A DNA stretch of 64,000 bases from Fasciola hepatica (GCA_948099385.1 CANUEZ040000113.1:9994501-10058500), one strand, 5' to 3'; numbered from the stretch's first letter, positions 47,825 through 60,360 are shown. Numbers and translations: made by a program. Notes: generated by a model from the letters alone, not told the origin.

Positions 47825-48201
47825 AAATTACCATGGAATATACTTGGACACAATCTCCTTCTCTGGAAGACCAAAAGTAACTATGTTACACTAGAAGTGT
47901 GAACAGCTGCAAAAAACGATAGAAACTTGTGATGCAAAATGACACACCCGAGTGAGAAGCAAACCATGCTGCATGAAGCAGACAATGGTAACCACTGTGG
48001 TGCTTGAAGGACGATATTTGAATTGTTCGGGGCCATGAACTCCTATCTATTAGGACTTTCAATGCGGTACGAGTCTTTAAAATGCCGATACGCGGATGAT
48101 TCGACCGGTTGCATCGCCATTTTGATGTACATTTCTTCCACAAAACTCTGCAGAAATTTCCGTAGTTGCAGAACCTCGCCCCTCTGTTAAGCACCAAATT
48201 C
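47825..48201 (-). repeat. 377-bp duplicated segment, copy 1
   Basis: This segment is repeated in the opposite orientation at 63624-64000 with about nine substitutions in 377 bp and no gaps. On the minus strand it begins with an acceptor-like CTTAACAG|A. It then reads an open 46-codon frame (RGEVLQLRKFLQSFVEEMYI and onward) to a TAG near 48012, followed by untranslated-looking sequence with further intron-like TTTTTTGCAG. This is the layout of a last exon plus 3' flank. Confidence 0.95.
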
Positions 48202-48556
48202 GCAGTTGCGTTGCAATGCACATGCACTTTTGGGATTGTCCTTCAGTCTGGAGGAAATTCTACTGTGGAATAAGGTGTTAAAAATGTTGCATACGACTGA
48301 CACTTATCTCAAATTATAAGGCTCAACTTATCACGGGATTCTTTCAAAACGGGGAAAACATTTTTCTTCAGATAATCTTGTCAAGAATGAAATTGGGACG
48401 ACAATGTAGAGGTGTACATATGTTATAAAAACGCGAATTTTTCTTGAAAGACCCTCTACAACGTTTATACAACAATGTTTAATCAATTGGATAACAGGCA
48501 TTGTAAGCAAACCCGATCCAAAACCAATGATCCCTTAAGAAAGCTTCAGTAAAATA
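48202..48556. other. No gene recognised
   Basis: Nothing supported beyond short frames. Confidence 0.35.
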
Positions 48557-49112
48557 CTACGTCATGAGAGGAGTCCCACAAATATAGTAAACGTTGATGA
48601 TAAACACGGTATTATGTATCCATTGTTCTGTGTAGGAGAGGAAGTGTACAAATTTAGTCCGCTCGCATGGCAACTTGTAAAATCTGTCACCGCAATGTTT
48701 ATATGAAATAGATTCTATAATGATCTGTTGCCTTTTAATAAACTGACTTTCACAGTTGAACTCGCCTCCGAAATCTTCTAAGATTATCATCAAGAAGATT
48801 CTGAAACTCACATCCGGTTGGGCTGCTTGGGAGTTTTTGGATAGGCATCTGACATCTGAATGTTACAAGCCTGAACTAAAGATCGAATGTTGAAGATGTT
48901 CTAATCGTTCACCTCGTTTACTTTGGCTTCGCACTGGCTATCTGTCCGAATCTTATTGAAATGTGAGCCTAGTTTTTAGACCTCCAACTGCATAGTTCTT
49001 TACTGGCCTTCGTTTTGAGGAGTGTAAGGAGTGGAAATATTTCCATGAATTGACGTGATATGCGTGCGCGTATAATATGCTCATATATCAGCGTAGATGT
49101 GTCCAGGGTGGA
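48557..49112 (-). CDS. Two phase-compatible exons, unknown protein
   Basis: Exon 1 starts at 49112 after an excellent acceptor (CATCCAATGTCATTTCAG|T) and reads STLDTSTLIYEHIIRARIS. It has a donor GCCA|GTAAAG near 49001 (phase 1) or GGAG|GTCTAA at 48982 (phase 2). The last exon 48777-48557 follows GATGATAATCTTAG|A and reads DFGGEFNCESQFIKRQQ. It continues through CGDRFYKLPCERTKF and a hydrophobic HNTVFIINVYYICG to TAG. The hydrophobic end resembles a transmembrane helix. I tested it as a receptor TM7 and found no NPxxY. No family is recognised. Confidence 0.28.
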
Positions 49113-49202
49113 CTGAAATGACATTGGATGCAGACGAGGAAAGAAATTCGCATTATATAAATAGGTACAATATGTCAGCGACAAATGGAACCGTGGGCAA
49201 CC

Positions 49203-49880
49203 TCAGTCGACTAAAGGTGTGCACAGTCGAGGGATACGAAGATATTGTGCAGTTGCACTTCTGTGTTGACCAAGAAAAATAGAAACGCTTGTCACTTTGC
49301 GTCTGCTGCTAACGTTTGAGCGATTGCGTTCGTGAAGGACACATACAATACACAGATAAGAGACAGTGACTACGGCGCAAGGAATAACATAGCAAAGTGT
49401 TGGATGTGTCAAAGTTCAACTCCAATCGACCAAAACATTTACCCCCCCCACCTACTGTAATCGTCCCATTCGCAAAGGATATGGGCAACAAGGCGAACAG
49501 AACCGTCCATGAAATTGTAATGCACAGCATTGCAAGCTTTCGCTCGAATACAGTCCCACATCGAATGAGATGTGATCATGAGATCAGGCTATTCATCTGT
49601 GTGAATACTCAATTACACATTGATTCGTGTCAGTGATCTGAGTCAAGAGTCGCTATACGTCTTCGTGCTTAAATGGCCAGTAACCCTGATACGTAAGCAC
49701 CCTAGCCAGCGGGATTAGTACAAATACCATCAGTAGATCAGCCAGAGCGAGTGATGCAATGAAGTAATGAAGCGCACGACGTACACGTCTGCATGTGAAT
49801 GTGGTCATGATGACCAATTTCCCCCAAGAAATACTAACACGAGAAAAATGATGTGCATGGCACGTAACATGCCATAGGTA
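49203..49880 (-). pseudogene. Rhodopsin-type GPCR relic (TM1-TM5), frameshifted
   Basis: Reading the minus strand, TM1 (MHIIFLVLVFLGGN) lies near 49835-49875 in one frame. TM2 follows in the next frame at about 49695-49772 (HYFIASLALADLLMVFVLIP), with the conserved LAxAD box and then a GYWPF loop. The TM3 region (about 49540-49650) is interrupted by stops and lacks DRY. TM4 (ITISWTVLFALLPI) is at about 49480-49525. The second loop contains a Cys, and after another frame change TM5 (CYVIPCAVVTVSYLCIVCVL) is at about 49335-49395. The layout matches amine or peptide class A receptors. At least three frame breaks make it a pseudogene unless unseen introns repair them. TM6 and TM7 are not recognised. 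Confidence 0.72.
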
Positions 49881-49892
49881 GTTATAGACCAA

Positions 49893-52382
49893 TTATTCGT
49901 TTGGACGACTTCAGTCGGTTCCGATATACTGGCGTTGCTCACAGTATATCCTCGGGTTGCCACGGGCTGACTCTAGCTAACCATTTTCTCCATGGAGCTG
50001 GATATTTCCCATTTTCTCCAGGATGATTCCCATTTCATCTGGTTATCCTCCCCGGAATTCTCCACGATCACTTGTCGAAACAGAAAGTCTGGGTTTTTCT
50101 CGAACACTAATACAAAAAGAATTATCTGACCATTGACCAACAGTCAGTCCTACTGTCTGATGGGTTCACTATATTATGTTGAGTAAATGTTAGGTTTGAA
50201 AAATTGAGCCACAATGAACTCCAATGTCTACAGTTCTTTCACTATCCAGTATTTTGATCAATTGAGCTTGGACACATATTTCATAATGGTTTGTCAAGAC
50301 TCTCTGTGGAACACTGGTTTACTCAATATATCCAGGATCATTTCGCTGCCTCTTTAAAAGTGCTTACTGCAGTCATGGCAATTGTTGTTACAGTCAGAAT
50401 GAAATCGACATTGAAAGAGACCAATTTCCGGTGGAACTCACATACTAAGGAAATGAGGAAAGAGTGAGACAGATTGTCCCTACCGTTCCCTTACTTCTAC
50501 AATATGTTGATGTGTGGTGTATGAATGCTGCCTACTTTATACTCTACAATTATTGTTATTCGTTTGATTCATTAAAGGCTACCGCCGGATATTGCGCTTC
50601 AACTGGTATTTTTCCTGATCGGAAAGTGACACGGTTCATGGACTGAGTACGAGGTTGAACGTGGTTCATTCACTCTTGTGTGTTGATGATTCAGTTTCCA
50701 TAAAAGATCGGAAAGACCCTGAACTGTTGCGTTTTAACCTCCCGTTCTGCGTAAGGCCATCAGCAGGACCTCGCGATGATATGATCTAATGCACCGAAAA
50801 CCTTGAAATGTCCGGTGAAGCATTTTCAACTGGATACCCATTGTAGAGCAAGACAGATAAAAATTCCAATTATTCAATATGAAAATGCAATGTCTGAAAC
50901 CATATCAGAATCACAAACAAACGGTCACCCTGGTAGCAATGCTATGTTGCACATATGACGACCACTGGGTGCACAGTTCATTGGCAGTTGGCAAAAAACA
51001 TGGGAATCAGAGAGAAGCCGATGTTTACTTATCAATGAGCCAGTCCGAATATAAACGGATAGTACTGTTGACTTTCAACCTCCGGTATGAACTGTTTTCT
51101 GGTTCGGCTATTGACACATGCACCTTTCGCTCAGTCGACTAAATTCGAGTCTCTCGTATGGTTGTGTTCTGCGCCTTTCCTCTGGGTTGGTTTGGAAATT
51201 TATCCTCGTTTGCCTCAGTGTTTCCACACACTTTTTGTACCAACAAGTTGACGATGATGCAATCCATCATGACTAATATATTGATTTCAGAAGCACTTGG
51301 TTCGTGAACCAAGAGGCCGTAGAAAGAGAAAGGGAGAGGAGGAGTTGGGACTTGGATTTGCCTAACCAACCGTATAGGCTGAAGAAATTCAGGCTCGACC
51401 AATGGTCATCAAGAATTGGCAAGACGAGAACAGCGGAAATGTATTATGTTGGATTTATTCGGTATTCACCTTCTTATATATGAATAAATACATAAAAATA
51501 TGGATAGATAGGATGACGGTAAGTTTTAAAGTGATCTGGCTATGTCCAGACGATCTGATTGTCAGGGTTTGACCACTACTCTCCTTGGCTAAAAAGGCTT
51601 TGTTCAACTAAGGAGGATATCTTGTTCGCAAATGGGGAGCTGACAGAACTCGTTGAAATTACTCTAACCCGGGACTATGCACATAGAAATAGCTAGAAAT
51701 ACAAGGCCGCGGAATTGTGCAAAAATGCTTTGTGTGAATAGGTTACAACAACAACCCCAACCTGCGCTGAAATTTATTGACGTATTACCAATCAAAATAC
51801 GGCTTTTTATGAGTATAAAATACGCTACAGAATACATATACGCACTGGTATTGTTACTTGAGCAGTGTAGTTGGTTTTCACAAACTGCGATGTGATGTGG
51901 AAGCGGATCATTCGCGAAGGCTTCCTTACTGCGATAACCAATATCTAGGGTTGAACCAAGAGGAATCATGCACGCTTGGTGTATTTGTTTGTTGGAAGAA
52001 ATTCATGGTTGATGGTTAGAATGTACACCGAACAAATTACACTGATTAGTCCAAAAATGCGTTTTCTCGCATTGCGTATGAATAAGACAGAATGATCACA
52101 TGTTTATCAGAGGCATGTGAGCTACATTGATCCAGCATAGAACTGACTGCGTGAAAGTACCGTGTTATTTGAGGTCGGATTTATTAGGGTGACGCTACAG
52201 AGGAAAACAATGACTCACCGTGATCTACTTTTTTGCATTTCATCTGGCTTTTATTCCTTTGGTCGATCCTGGTGATATGTTTTCTGTGAGCCATGAGTAG
52301 AATTGGATGGGACTGTGATAACCAGTGGCGGAAGATGTAAATTAAAGGTACCTTACATAGCCCAATTCATTGGGATACTCAG
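49893..52382. other. Several open frames, no confident gene
   Basis: Frames worth noting are 50464-50646 (+), 50879-51142 (+, ATG start MKMQCLKPYQNHKQ, possible donor CCG|GTATGA), 51139-51402 (-, ends at 51139) and 51664-51969 (-, good acceptor GGTTATCGCAG). None could be chained into a model and no motif was recognised. Confidence 0.22.
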
Positions 52383-52517
52383 AAAAATCTGAGTTGCATC
52401 GGTGTACCGTACCCAAAAAAGATAGTAATCCCGAGATTACGAAGTCCCATGCATTCTGCAACACTTGTGAACCCATCTATGGCGCCGTCACTTACATCTA
52501 TTTTACGGCCAGTTCAG
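52383..52517 (+). CDS. Candidate internal exon, cysteine-containing, phase 1-1
   Basis: An acceptor (CATTGGGATACTCAG|A) and a donor (GTTCAG|GTTTAA) bound two bases, 44 codons and one base. The peptide includes RCTVPKKDSNPEITKSHAFC followed by NTCEP. It looks like an extracellular module, but the cysteine spacing does not match a domain I can name. Confidence 0.27.
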
Positions 52518-52718
52518 GTTTAAAACACTGTTCTTTGATGCTCGGAAAAGTCAGAATCTAGCAGTCAGAATCATTGGCGATGTCCAGGTTAGAGTTGGAA
52601 ACGGCTGTTTTAGCAGTTCGGATCTTGGATAATCTGAAACGCCACCGGTAATTTTCGTCTCTAAAATTTTTCTCAGCGGCTGACTCCGTTGTTTGTATCT
52701 GTGTTTGTATTTGATCAG

Positions 52719-52878
52719 ATTTTTGCGTAGACAGACGTCCGCATCTGAGTCAAAATATTTACACTCGGCACCTCACCGAATCAATGGGATAAAAAGAGGA
52801 ACACTTGTCGAAATCACCAAGAAACTTTGTCGGTTTGTGAGGATTCGGGTCAGATACGGTTCAGTAGAGCTTCTGTAG
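52719..52878 (+). CDS. Candidate terminal exon, basic peptide
   Basis: An excellent acceptor (GTGTTTGTATTTGATCAG|A) opens one base plus 53 codons ending TAG. The peptide is basic (FLRRQTSASESKYLHSAPHR, TKKLCRFVRIRVRYG). Incoming phase 2 does not match the exon ending at 52517, so a link would need another donor. Confidence 0.25.
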
Positions 52879-53219
52879 AGGTTAATACGAGAGTTTTAGG
52901 CCAAAATGAGGGACGTGCAGAAGTGACATTTATTCCCGGATAAACCACTGCATTAAGTGTGAGTACTGTCTGTAAGAATTTTGTAAGCAAACTCCTCACA
53001 TGAAGCCCGGTGTTATACGTAAAACTTAGCAGATAGTTCATTAGGAGTTACGAGAGATGCCCGTCTCCTAATGGATAGGCTGGGACGAGGGATTTTAGAA
53101 TCTCTCTTCAGTAGACTAAGAGAAAAATAACAGAGGGACAGTAAAATAGAACAGGAACAACACACTGATAAACAAAATGGAAACAACACTGTGTTTAACG
53201 TTTTAATACCCAAGCTTTC

Positions 53220-53920
53220 GGAATCTGTAGAATGGCCGGCGTAGTTTCTTCACACAGTTTGTAATGTGAGATGACCACTCCGAATTTGCATGCATAGTGA
53301 TTTCCAGGTAACTGACAAAACCCACTCTAGCTAGTGTTTTTCAATGGAAATGACAGATGGATCACAAGGATAAGCCGATCAAGAAAGGGTTAATATGGAT
53401 TCAAAGCATTTGGACAAATTTAAATTTGAGCCGAACAGAACGGATAGATCGTAAATATGGGACAGATAAGTGGAAAAGTTGTTGAATTCCTCGAATAAAG
53501 AAACAGCTTGACAGATGGCCACATCATTGGCATGTTTAAATAAATGTGCAGGAGAACTGGATGAAAGATCATCAGTTTAGGTGGAAAATAAACAGGGGAA
53601 AAGTACAGCTCTTTTTAGCCTTCCTCAACTGTTCACCAAGGGTTTGGATATTTTAAAACCTAGTCGTTTGCACTGAGTTCTGGTAATAAAATCAGACAAT
53701 CATGCTATCGAAGGTATGGGATAGCCAAAAGCTTCCAATTTACGGAGGACGAGACTGCGAAGTGTAATCAAAAGCGGATGAGTAGTCCAGAAAAGGGCAT
53801 CTCACTAACTCCTCTGACCCATCGAAGGACTATGTCAAACGGTGGACTAAGGAAATGATAGCATCCACAGTGGACCTGTTTGATTTATAGGCAAACTGTA
53901 AATAGTCGTTGAGAGAACTT
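53220..53920 (-). pseudogene. LINE relic G (Jockey/CR1-like): reverse transcriptase
   Basis: On the minus strand DYLQFAYKSNRSTVDAIISL (near 53905) and PFLDYSSAFD (near 53800) match the conserved LINE RT blocks FAYKxxRSTxDA and LDYSSAFD. Next come an LSPCLFS-like remnant and the palm box in HLFKHANDVAICQ near 53530. There YADD reads HAND, so one catalytic aspartate is lost. FGSNLNLSKCFESIL follows as the post-catalytic region. Stops and frame changes interrupt it. Confidence 0.75.
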
Positions 53921-56684
53921 TTAGAACAAGTCACACGTTCGAGAAGTGTTCGCTATATATAAGTTTAAGATGACATGAAGTTAGAGCAATGATCGTTCTG
54001 TCTGACATTCGAAATGTATCGGTTCGTTTCTGTGTTCATTTGCAACCGATTACCTACTCTACAGGTATCATCTTGTCATATCAGACCTCACGCTAGCTAA
54101 CGTGTCATCGCATTTTGCAATTCGGAGCTTCCAAGCCATCTCGTGGTTATCGGGACTTCAAATCCAAGGACAACATGACCTCCAGATTCAATGCAACCGA
54201 CAGAACTACCTGGATACAGTTTAAAAGGCTCTCAATGTACGGGCTGACATAAAAACACGTTCTGCTAAAGGATCAGTGAAGAATTCATTGGTTAACGAAG
54301 TCTAGCTTGGTTCGACAACTAAGTTCAATATTTTGCAATGGTTTCATGTGTGCAGGTATCTTGTGTCGTCCCACTGACTCTAGTGAGAACTCAGATCTGC
54401 CTCAGAATTATGTCCGTTTAGTAGCACAATAACAAAGAACGTATATTTTGCTCACACATTCGCCCGCTAGTTGCGCAGATTGCATTGGTCCGACTGGTGT
54501 GGGCGACCACGCCTTGGGGCCTTAACAACGTTGATAAGACTCAGCTCTCATTCATCGATCCACTCCAGTGATCAGCCGTCTTGCCACCCGAAATTCCGTT
54601 GTCTCAAGCCTTGGGCTTGGTACTGCACCATTGCTGTCTGCCGACGTGACTTGGCCATGCGTAAACGATGAGCTATCAGAGTAGGCGCTAGGTTAGAATG
54701 CATTAGTCCTGACTAGACAGCGAGAATTGAATAATGTGGCTCAAGGAACATGCAGTCTAGTGCCTGATAGCACACTGCATCCACGTTGAAGAAGGTTACT
54801 GGGGTATGACGCATAAACTTATTTCAACCAGGAACGCCTTTTGCGTTGCGGGGATTAGACGTCCCATGTACATCTTGTACCAGAAAGCACATCAAACCCC
54901 AGAATGTGTCATGGTCCATGACTCGATCAGAACTGGGTTGGTGTTTATTCCAACACGTCAGGGTTATTTTCCTTGGGTTTATGTCAGTTTAACGTGGCAG
55001 TGAAGCTGGTAAAGTTTGGATGTATATTTATTTTCCCCTGATTTCGAGCAGTACATCAAGAGACAGTGCGAGACGTGTTTAGGGATGCATTCAACAAAAA
55101 AACGTTGATGTGTGTCGGTAGGCGCAGCTCCGTTGATCATGGATACGATGATATGACACAAATTTTATAGGAGCCATGAGGGAATTGAGAAAACTCGATT
55201 GATAGATGAGTTCAATGGAAAATAATTAATCACGCTATTCTGGAGAAGAATTATTCAGTATGCTAGAAACAGGCTTTTCGCACTGAACAGTGTGTTCTTC
55301 GTACACCCCCGATGCTTCGAATTGCTAATATTACTACTGGGAATGGCAACAGTGGTTAGATTGTGACTTTTTCTGAATTCTCTCAAGAAATATTGGGTTG
55401 TATTGCAATTATACATGCTGAAGTGCTTCTTTTACCACACACTGGTCGGATAAACTTACCTAACCAAATCGAGTGAACCTTTAGTGGTATATAATCCGAC
55501 ATGAACTCTTTTATTTTGAGAGAAATGGCTATGTTGATCAATTTAGCAGCGCCTTGCATAGAAAGCCCGAGTCGAACAGCAAATCAAGTATTATCTGTTC
55601 CGTGGAATGTCATCCATCAACAAAACGCTTCTCGCCAACCCAGCTGTATTCTAATCTCGCATATTTACAATGGTCTACTGAATGAGACAGACCTCAATGA
55701 ATCTAGTTCTTTTGGAATAACTATTACCGATTATCGAATTGCGGCTGTCCTGATTGCTACTTCTCAGCAGTAGCATACATAGAAAATTAAAATCATCAAC
55801 AGTGTGGCAAAATGGGACGAGAAGTAAAAATAACAATAGCAATATGATGATCAGGCTGTGTGAATACTAAATCCTCCCTCGTCATGTCATATAGCCGGAT
55901 CATCCTGCCTGCATATTACCACTGGGTTTAGGGATCTCGTGGAAGCTCGACACAAGAGAAGTAATCCTGTGCAATGGCCTCACTCAGTATATTCCAGCCA
56001 CCCAATGGACTGTCCACCCAACGGTGCTTACCCTAACAAGGTTCAAGTAGCTTATGATAGGTGGTAATGTCGATATTACCAATCTGACTGCGGGTTGAAG
56101 ATGGTTATTGTATTTTGTCCAATACCCGACATACTGTGATGAAAATAATTACATATTAATAACAAGTTCCCTCAAGCCGTAAAATGGATATAGCAACCAC
56201 TTAATATAGTTCTGATAGAATGCACTGTACCTGCTATTGTCGGGTGCAGTCCCCTTTGTTTATTTCAAACTTGAACGTAAATATTATTATACGGTGATCC
56301 AGCAAGTCTCCGATGATTGCTGTTATACACTAGGTAAAGTAATTTGGAGGAATGTCTGACTTGTTGGCAAATTCAATTTCACTTCATTTAAAAACACTGA
56401 AGTGAACTTTAACTATTCTTTCTTTTGGACCGCGTAGTTGCTATGATTTTTGGTTCACAAAATGAATCTGTATTCTTTTAATTTTGACCACATCAGCCAA
56501 AGTATAATGAGTCGATTCCTAAGTAACACCGCAATTCGAGATTTAAAAGAACGATGGCAAATCACAATAAATTGTGAATGGTTGTGACAATAGAATAAGA
56601 TCCGCTAAAATCTCGCACATTTAAAAGACTAAGGTGGATACACACGTTTAAAGCGCGAACAGGTTAGCAATAAATACTGTTCCA
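53921..56684. other. Unrecognised, partly GC-richer segments; no confident gene
   Basis: The stretch 54465-54790 is more GC-rich than its surroundings and reads like a repeat with a stop-free 66-codon frame, but I cannot assign a family. ATG frames at 54806-55003 and 55501-55773 (MNSFILREMAMLINLAAP..., with three N-glycosylation-type sites) have no splice or homology support. Confidence 0.22.
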
Positions 56685-56868
56685 GTGGATGACATACTAC
56701 CGAGAAAGTGTTACCACAGTGTTGATTTAATACGGAATTCCCAAGGAAGGCGCTTGAAAATTGACAAATATGATGAGTTCATTCACGAAAGATGTGTCCA
56801 TATCGGTCGGTTTATTGCTAACAGAACGGTAGGAGTAAGTCAGTGGTTTGATGCTATCACTCCACGGT
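56685..56868 (+). CDS. Candidate internal exon, unknown protein
   Basis: An acceptor (ATACTGTTCCAG|T) and a donor (CTCCACG|GTAAAA) bound an open frame of about 61 codons. The peptide is charged (DDILPRKCYHSVDLIRNSQG, RRLKIDKYDEFIHERC) and looks globular. No domain is recognised. A neighbouring partner exon was not found. Confidence 0.27.
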
Positions 56869-57169
56869 AAAATGTTTCCCTTCTGAAGCCTAATTAGTAA
56901 ATCTCGTTATTGGTCATCATCTCAAGCGGACAAATAGGTGTATTTGTTGCCGGCCATTATAATCTGACTACTGTTGTAGTTTCCCTAAATTCGATGCACT
57001 TCCGGTTAGCACTCATATAAGCATGCACAATTTGAAAGAACACGTTTATATATCGTTTAGATATATTTGATGCAAATGGTGTTTTCAACTGTGTCCTCTT
57101 GGCTTTGGTTTTATCCTGATGCGTAATCTTTGATGATCTAACTATCACTGCGGTAAGTTAATATCATGG

Positions 57170-57480
57170 CACCTTAGCACTCCTGGATGTCACAGTACAC
57201 AGGGGCATCGACAGAACGGTAGATAAAAGGGTACACAGAAAGCTAGCAGGGCCCAAGCAGTATAACAACTTCTACAGCTTTGTGTCTAGAAAACAAGACA
57301 AACTCAGTTAAATGCTTGGCTTCATGAGTGCGGAAGATACGCTTACAATAGACTATAGAAGAAAGACAAGAGCTATTTAGAAACATTATCATGGGGAGGT
57401 GGCTACTCTGAGCATTTTACAAGACAAAATCTGTAAGGTAGACCAAACATTTACCCGAATTACGACTTTTCTGGAAAGAA
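57170..57480 (+). pseudogene. LINE linker fragment
   Basis: A plus frame reads HRKLAGPKQYNNFYSFVSRK, which resembles the endonuclease-to-RT linker of CR1/Jockey elements (the KxFYSYVxxK region). It is followed by a polar stretch with two stops and ITTFLERTFLSV. The RT itself is not clearly readable downstream. Confidence 0.45.
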
Positions 57481-58179
57481 CTTTTCTATCCGTATGCCAT
57501 TCAAGGGATTGTCACATTGGACCTCGTCGGTAGACGTTCAACACGTACGGTGGAACATTCAACTCTGCTCGTCTTTTCTGTATATTTTCAAGTTCTCTGG
57601 TTATTCAAAATTTCGAAAAGGATGTGTTGCGAAAATTGGTAATGTATTTGTTCAAGTGCGCATGTGATGCAACTTAAATTGCGGAGTAACTAGGCAACTA
57701 ACCCAAAGAAGTAACGGGCATCGTCCACCGTTATTTATACAAGTAGAAACAGAACTCATAGGTAGTGTCATTATCGGCACTTAATGGACTCAGATTATCA
57801 AGCACACGTTGATTCAGCATTCCAAATCATTTTTCAATTGTTCTCCAATCATTACAAACATTTTGGTTCACACACACTGGCCAACGCAGTGGCGATCAGC
57901 ACCCGTCTTTTCGGACCTGGTCTGTGCAGTTTGTCCAAGGCCGCCAATTACCTTGACCTTCAGCCTCCTTAACCACTCAAATCCCGACCTCGTGACTGTC
58001 ACAACCTAGTCCTGCAGACCAATACATCGAAATCATCCCAATTAACCCGCCCACTATATTCTTTTTTTAGTATGAATGACCCTCGGTCTTTACAACGCAC
58101 TGATTTCAAAGATGATTTGTGCAGATTAGATTATATCTTATTGAAAACAATTGTTCGCTTCCGGAAACATGTTCTGCTG

Positions 58180-60360
58180 TCATATTGCGCGTAATACAGA
58201 AACCTTTTGATTAACGTCACTGATGCCATTATCATTATGGAGATTCTTTGTCCGGAGTCGTTCAAAGACGAAGTCTTTCAGAGCTTCGTGGATGACTTTG
58301 AGGACGTGGCGGTGATTCGACCGAACTAGGGTAATTTGATGGATCTTCAAGCGTTTGATGAGAACGGTGCAAAGGCCGTGGGAGGTGCAACGCAAATGCT
58401 TGTGGAGGAGATAAACTGGACCGCCGGGTCAGGCTAAACAGATAGTGATATTGAGGCTTATGCTGAAGTGGAAAGGCTGCACTTGGAGCATGATTACTAG
58501 TGATTAACAGGAGAACAACTACAAAATCTTCAGTTGAATAAAGTGATGGAAGTGCTGATCAGTGGAGACACGATACTGACAAAAGACGCACAATGACTGT
58601 GACGACCAAAGTGGGAGCGAATCCGCGTAAACGCTGGGATCCAATGGTCCATCTTCTCTCTGCTTGAAAAAAATACACTACCCCCTAATCAAAGTGTCAT
58701 GACCTGACGTACACAGGGAATTGATGCACACACAGTTAAGCCTATAGCTTACTTCAACAAAGAGCTTTCTGGTCAAATATATGAAATAATGAACCAGGTG
58801 CTGACCTGTGAACTTGGCCAACAGATGAAATCAGACAAATGTGCCTAAATAATGTCCCTACAATCTATCCCATTTTCGGGCATAAAGGAACTTTTGTCTC
58901 TTTGTCTGTTGGGGCCTTTCTCGAAGTCACCGCGAGGCAATCAGTACTTAGTGATTATGACTAAACATCTCATGCGTTGGACTTTGGTTGTCGGTATTCC
59001 TGATCAACAATCCAAAACATCAGGATAGTGGTCATGGAACATATAGATTTTATTCGCAAGGTTCCGAAATTGTCCACTTACGATGAAGGTTGGTGTTCTG
59101 AAAGCGATCACGTTTGACCCCTTTCGAAGAAACTAGATTTCCGGAGGATACGCCCGAATTCCTATTACCTCGAGATTAATGGTCTTACGAAAAGAAATAA
59201 CCACACTGTTAAGGAGTTGTTGGTAATAAAAGGTGGGGCCACTCAGGAAAGGAGACCTACGGAGCTCCCTGGATGATTTCCAGGACTTGGTGGAGCTCTC
59301 CAAGATCAAGTCTGACCAAGGTAAGTTTGAGACCCCTGAGCGCTTCTCGGGAACACAGCATTTCTGATAATGAATGCAGCTCTAAGGGACCCGAGGGATA
59401 TAAAGTGGGCCGCCGCATCTGATGCCGTGATCGTAAGACTCAGCATTTCAGCCGACCATCAGGATATCATGTGACTGCTCAAGGCTGCCTTCGTAGGGTT
59501 TGAGGGGACCTGTGGGTGAATGCCCTATTGCTTCGTTCCCTCCCTGATCGTATTTATTCCAAGCTGGATGAGGTGTCACGGACTGAACTTTTGGTGAACC
59601 GATTTGCGGACACTCTATCGGAAGCCTTATGCGGGATTTCTCATTGCTATCATTCAATATTTTCACTGATGCATTGTACCTTGCGAAAGCAGCGCGAACC
59701 GTCCATTTTTGATGTGGCTGCAGTAAAAATGGTCACTGATAAAGACTCCAGAACAGTGAACAAGGTGTGAAGAAGATGTCAATGCTGAAAGTTTCGAACA
59801 TGGAAAACGGAGCAGCAAAGACCAACTAGCCGAACGAAACTTGTTGTGTAAACGTGGGACACTCCTTGCACAAACAGGACAACGCGAGAAACGGAGGCGT
59901 ATTATTGGTCTAGCCGTAATCCGAGAGGTGATTCGTAGGTCAATTCAAGCACTAGTTAAATGTTAGGACCACAGTGGCCCTTTTGTGCTTGAGGTGGAAG
60001 CAACTGATCCCCCGGCTGAATGGTTGCCAGGCGAAAAGTTACAAAGATGTTCAATTCAGGAGAAAACTGTTTAAGTCCACCTTGTGGATGGTGGTGAAAC
60101 AATCTCCTGAATAGCCATCTCAATACTAGGCTTATTCCGATGTTTATCATTGATGGGACGAAATGCTCGAAAGGAGGAGTTGGGGGATTGCTGAAACTAC
60201 CTCCAAGAAGTGCTATTGGAGGTTCGAAGCCCGAAGTGGAGGATGGGTTGAAAACAGTTCACTGAACACGGACCTTCTTTCTACCAGGGTGGAAAAACGT
60301 GGCGGAATATACAAGCCAATCAGTGTACACGCAAGTAGTGGGTTGCTCAAAAATCAGTTA
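58180..60360 (+). pseudogene. Ty3/gypsy-like retroelement relic
   Basis: Near 58900-59010 the plus strand reads LLGPFSKSPRGNQYLVIMTK followed by RWTLVVGIPDQQS. This is the start of a Ty3-type integrase core (D..GP...S..GN.Y..V..D...KW), with the second Asp of that motif changed. Downstream, 59516-59770 holds an 84-codon frame (NALLLRSLPDRIYSKLDEVS) that resembles Gag capsid sequence. Near 59860-60030 are cysteine/histidine remnants and WLPGEKLQRC. The order (integrase before Gag-like sequence) suggests the 3' part of one copy next to the 5' part of another. No LTR is recognised and stops are frequent. Confidence 0.5.

Noticed and set aside
48557..48640. Seventh transmembrane helix of the neighbouring receptor relic
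   Set aside because: Hydrophobic with an Asn, but no NPxxY and no TM6 upstream. The rest of the exon is unlike a receptor.
56760..56860. Helix-turn-helix resemblance in VHIGRFIANRTVGV
   Set aside because: The resemblance is limited to a few residues and belongs to bacterial families. There is no supporting context.
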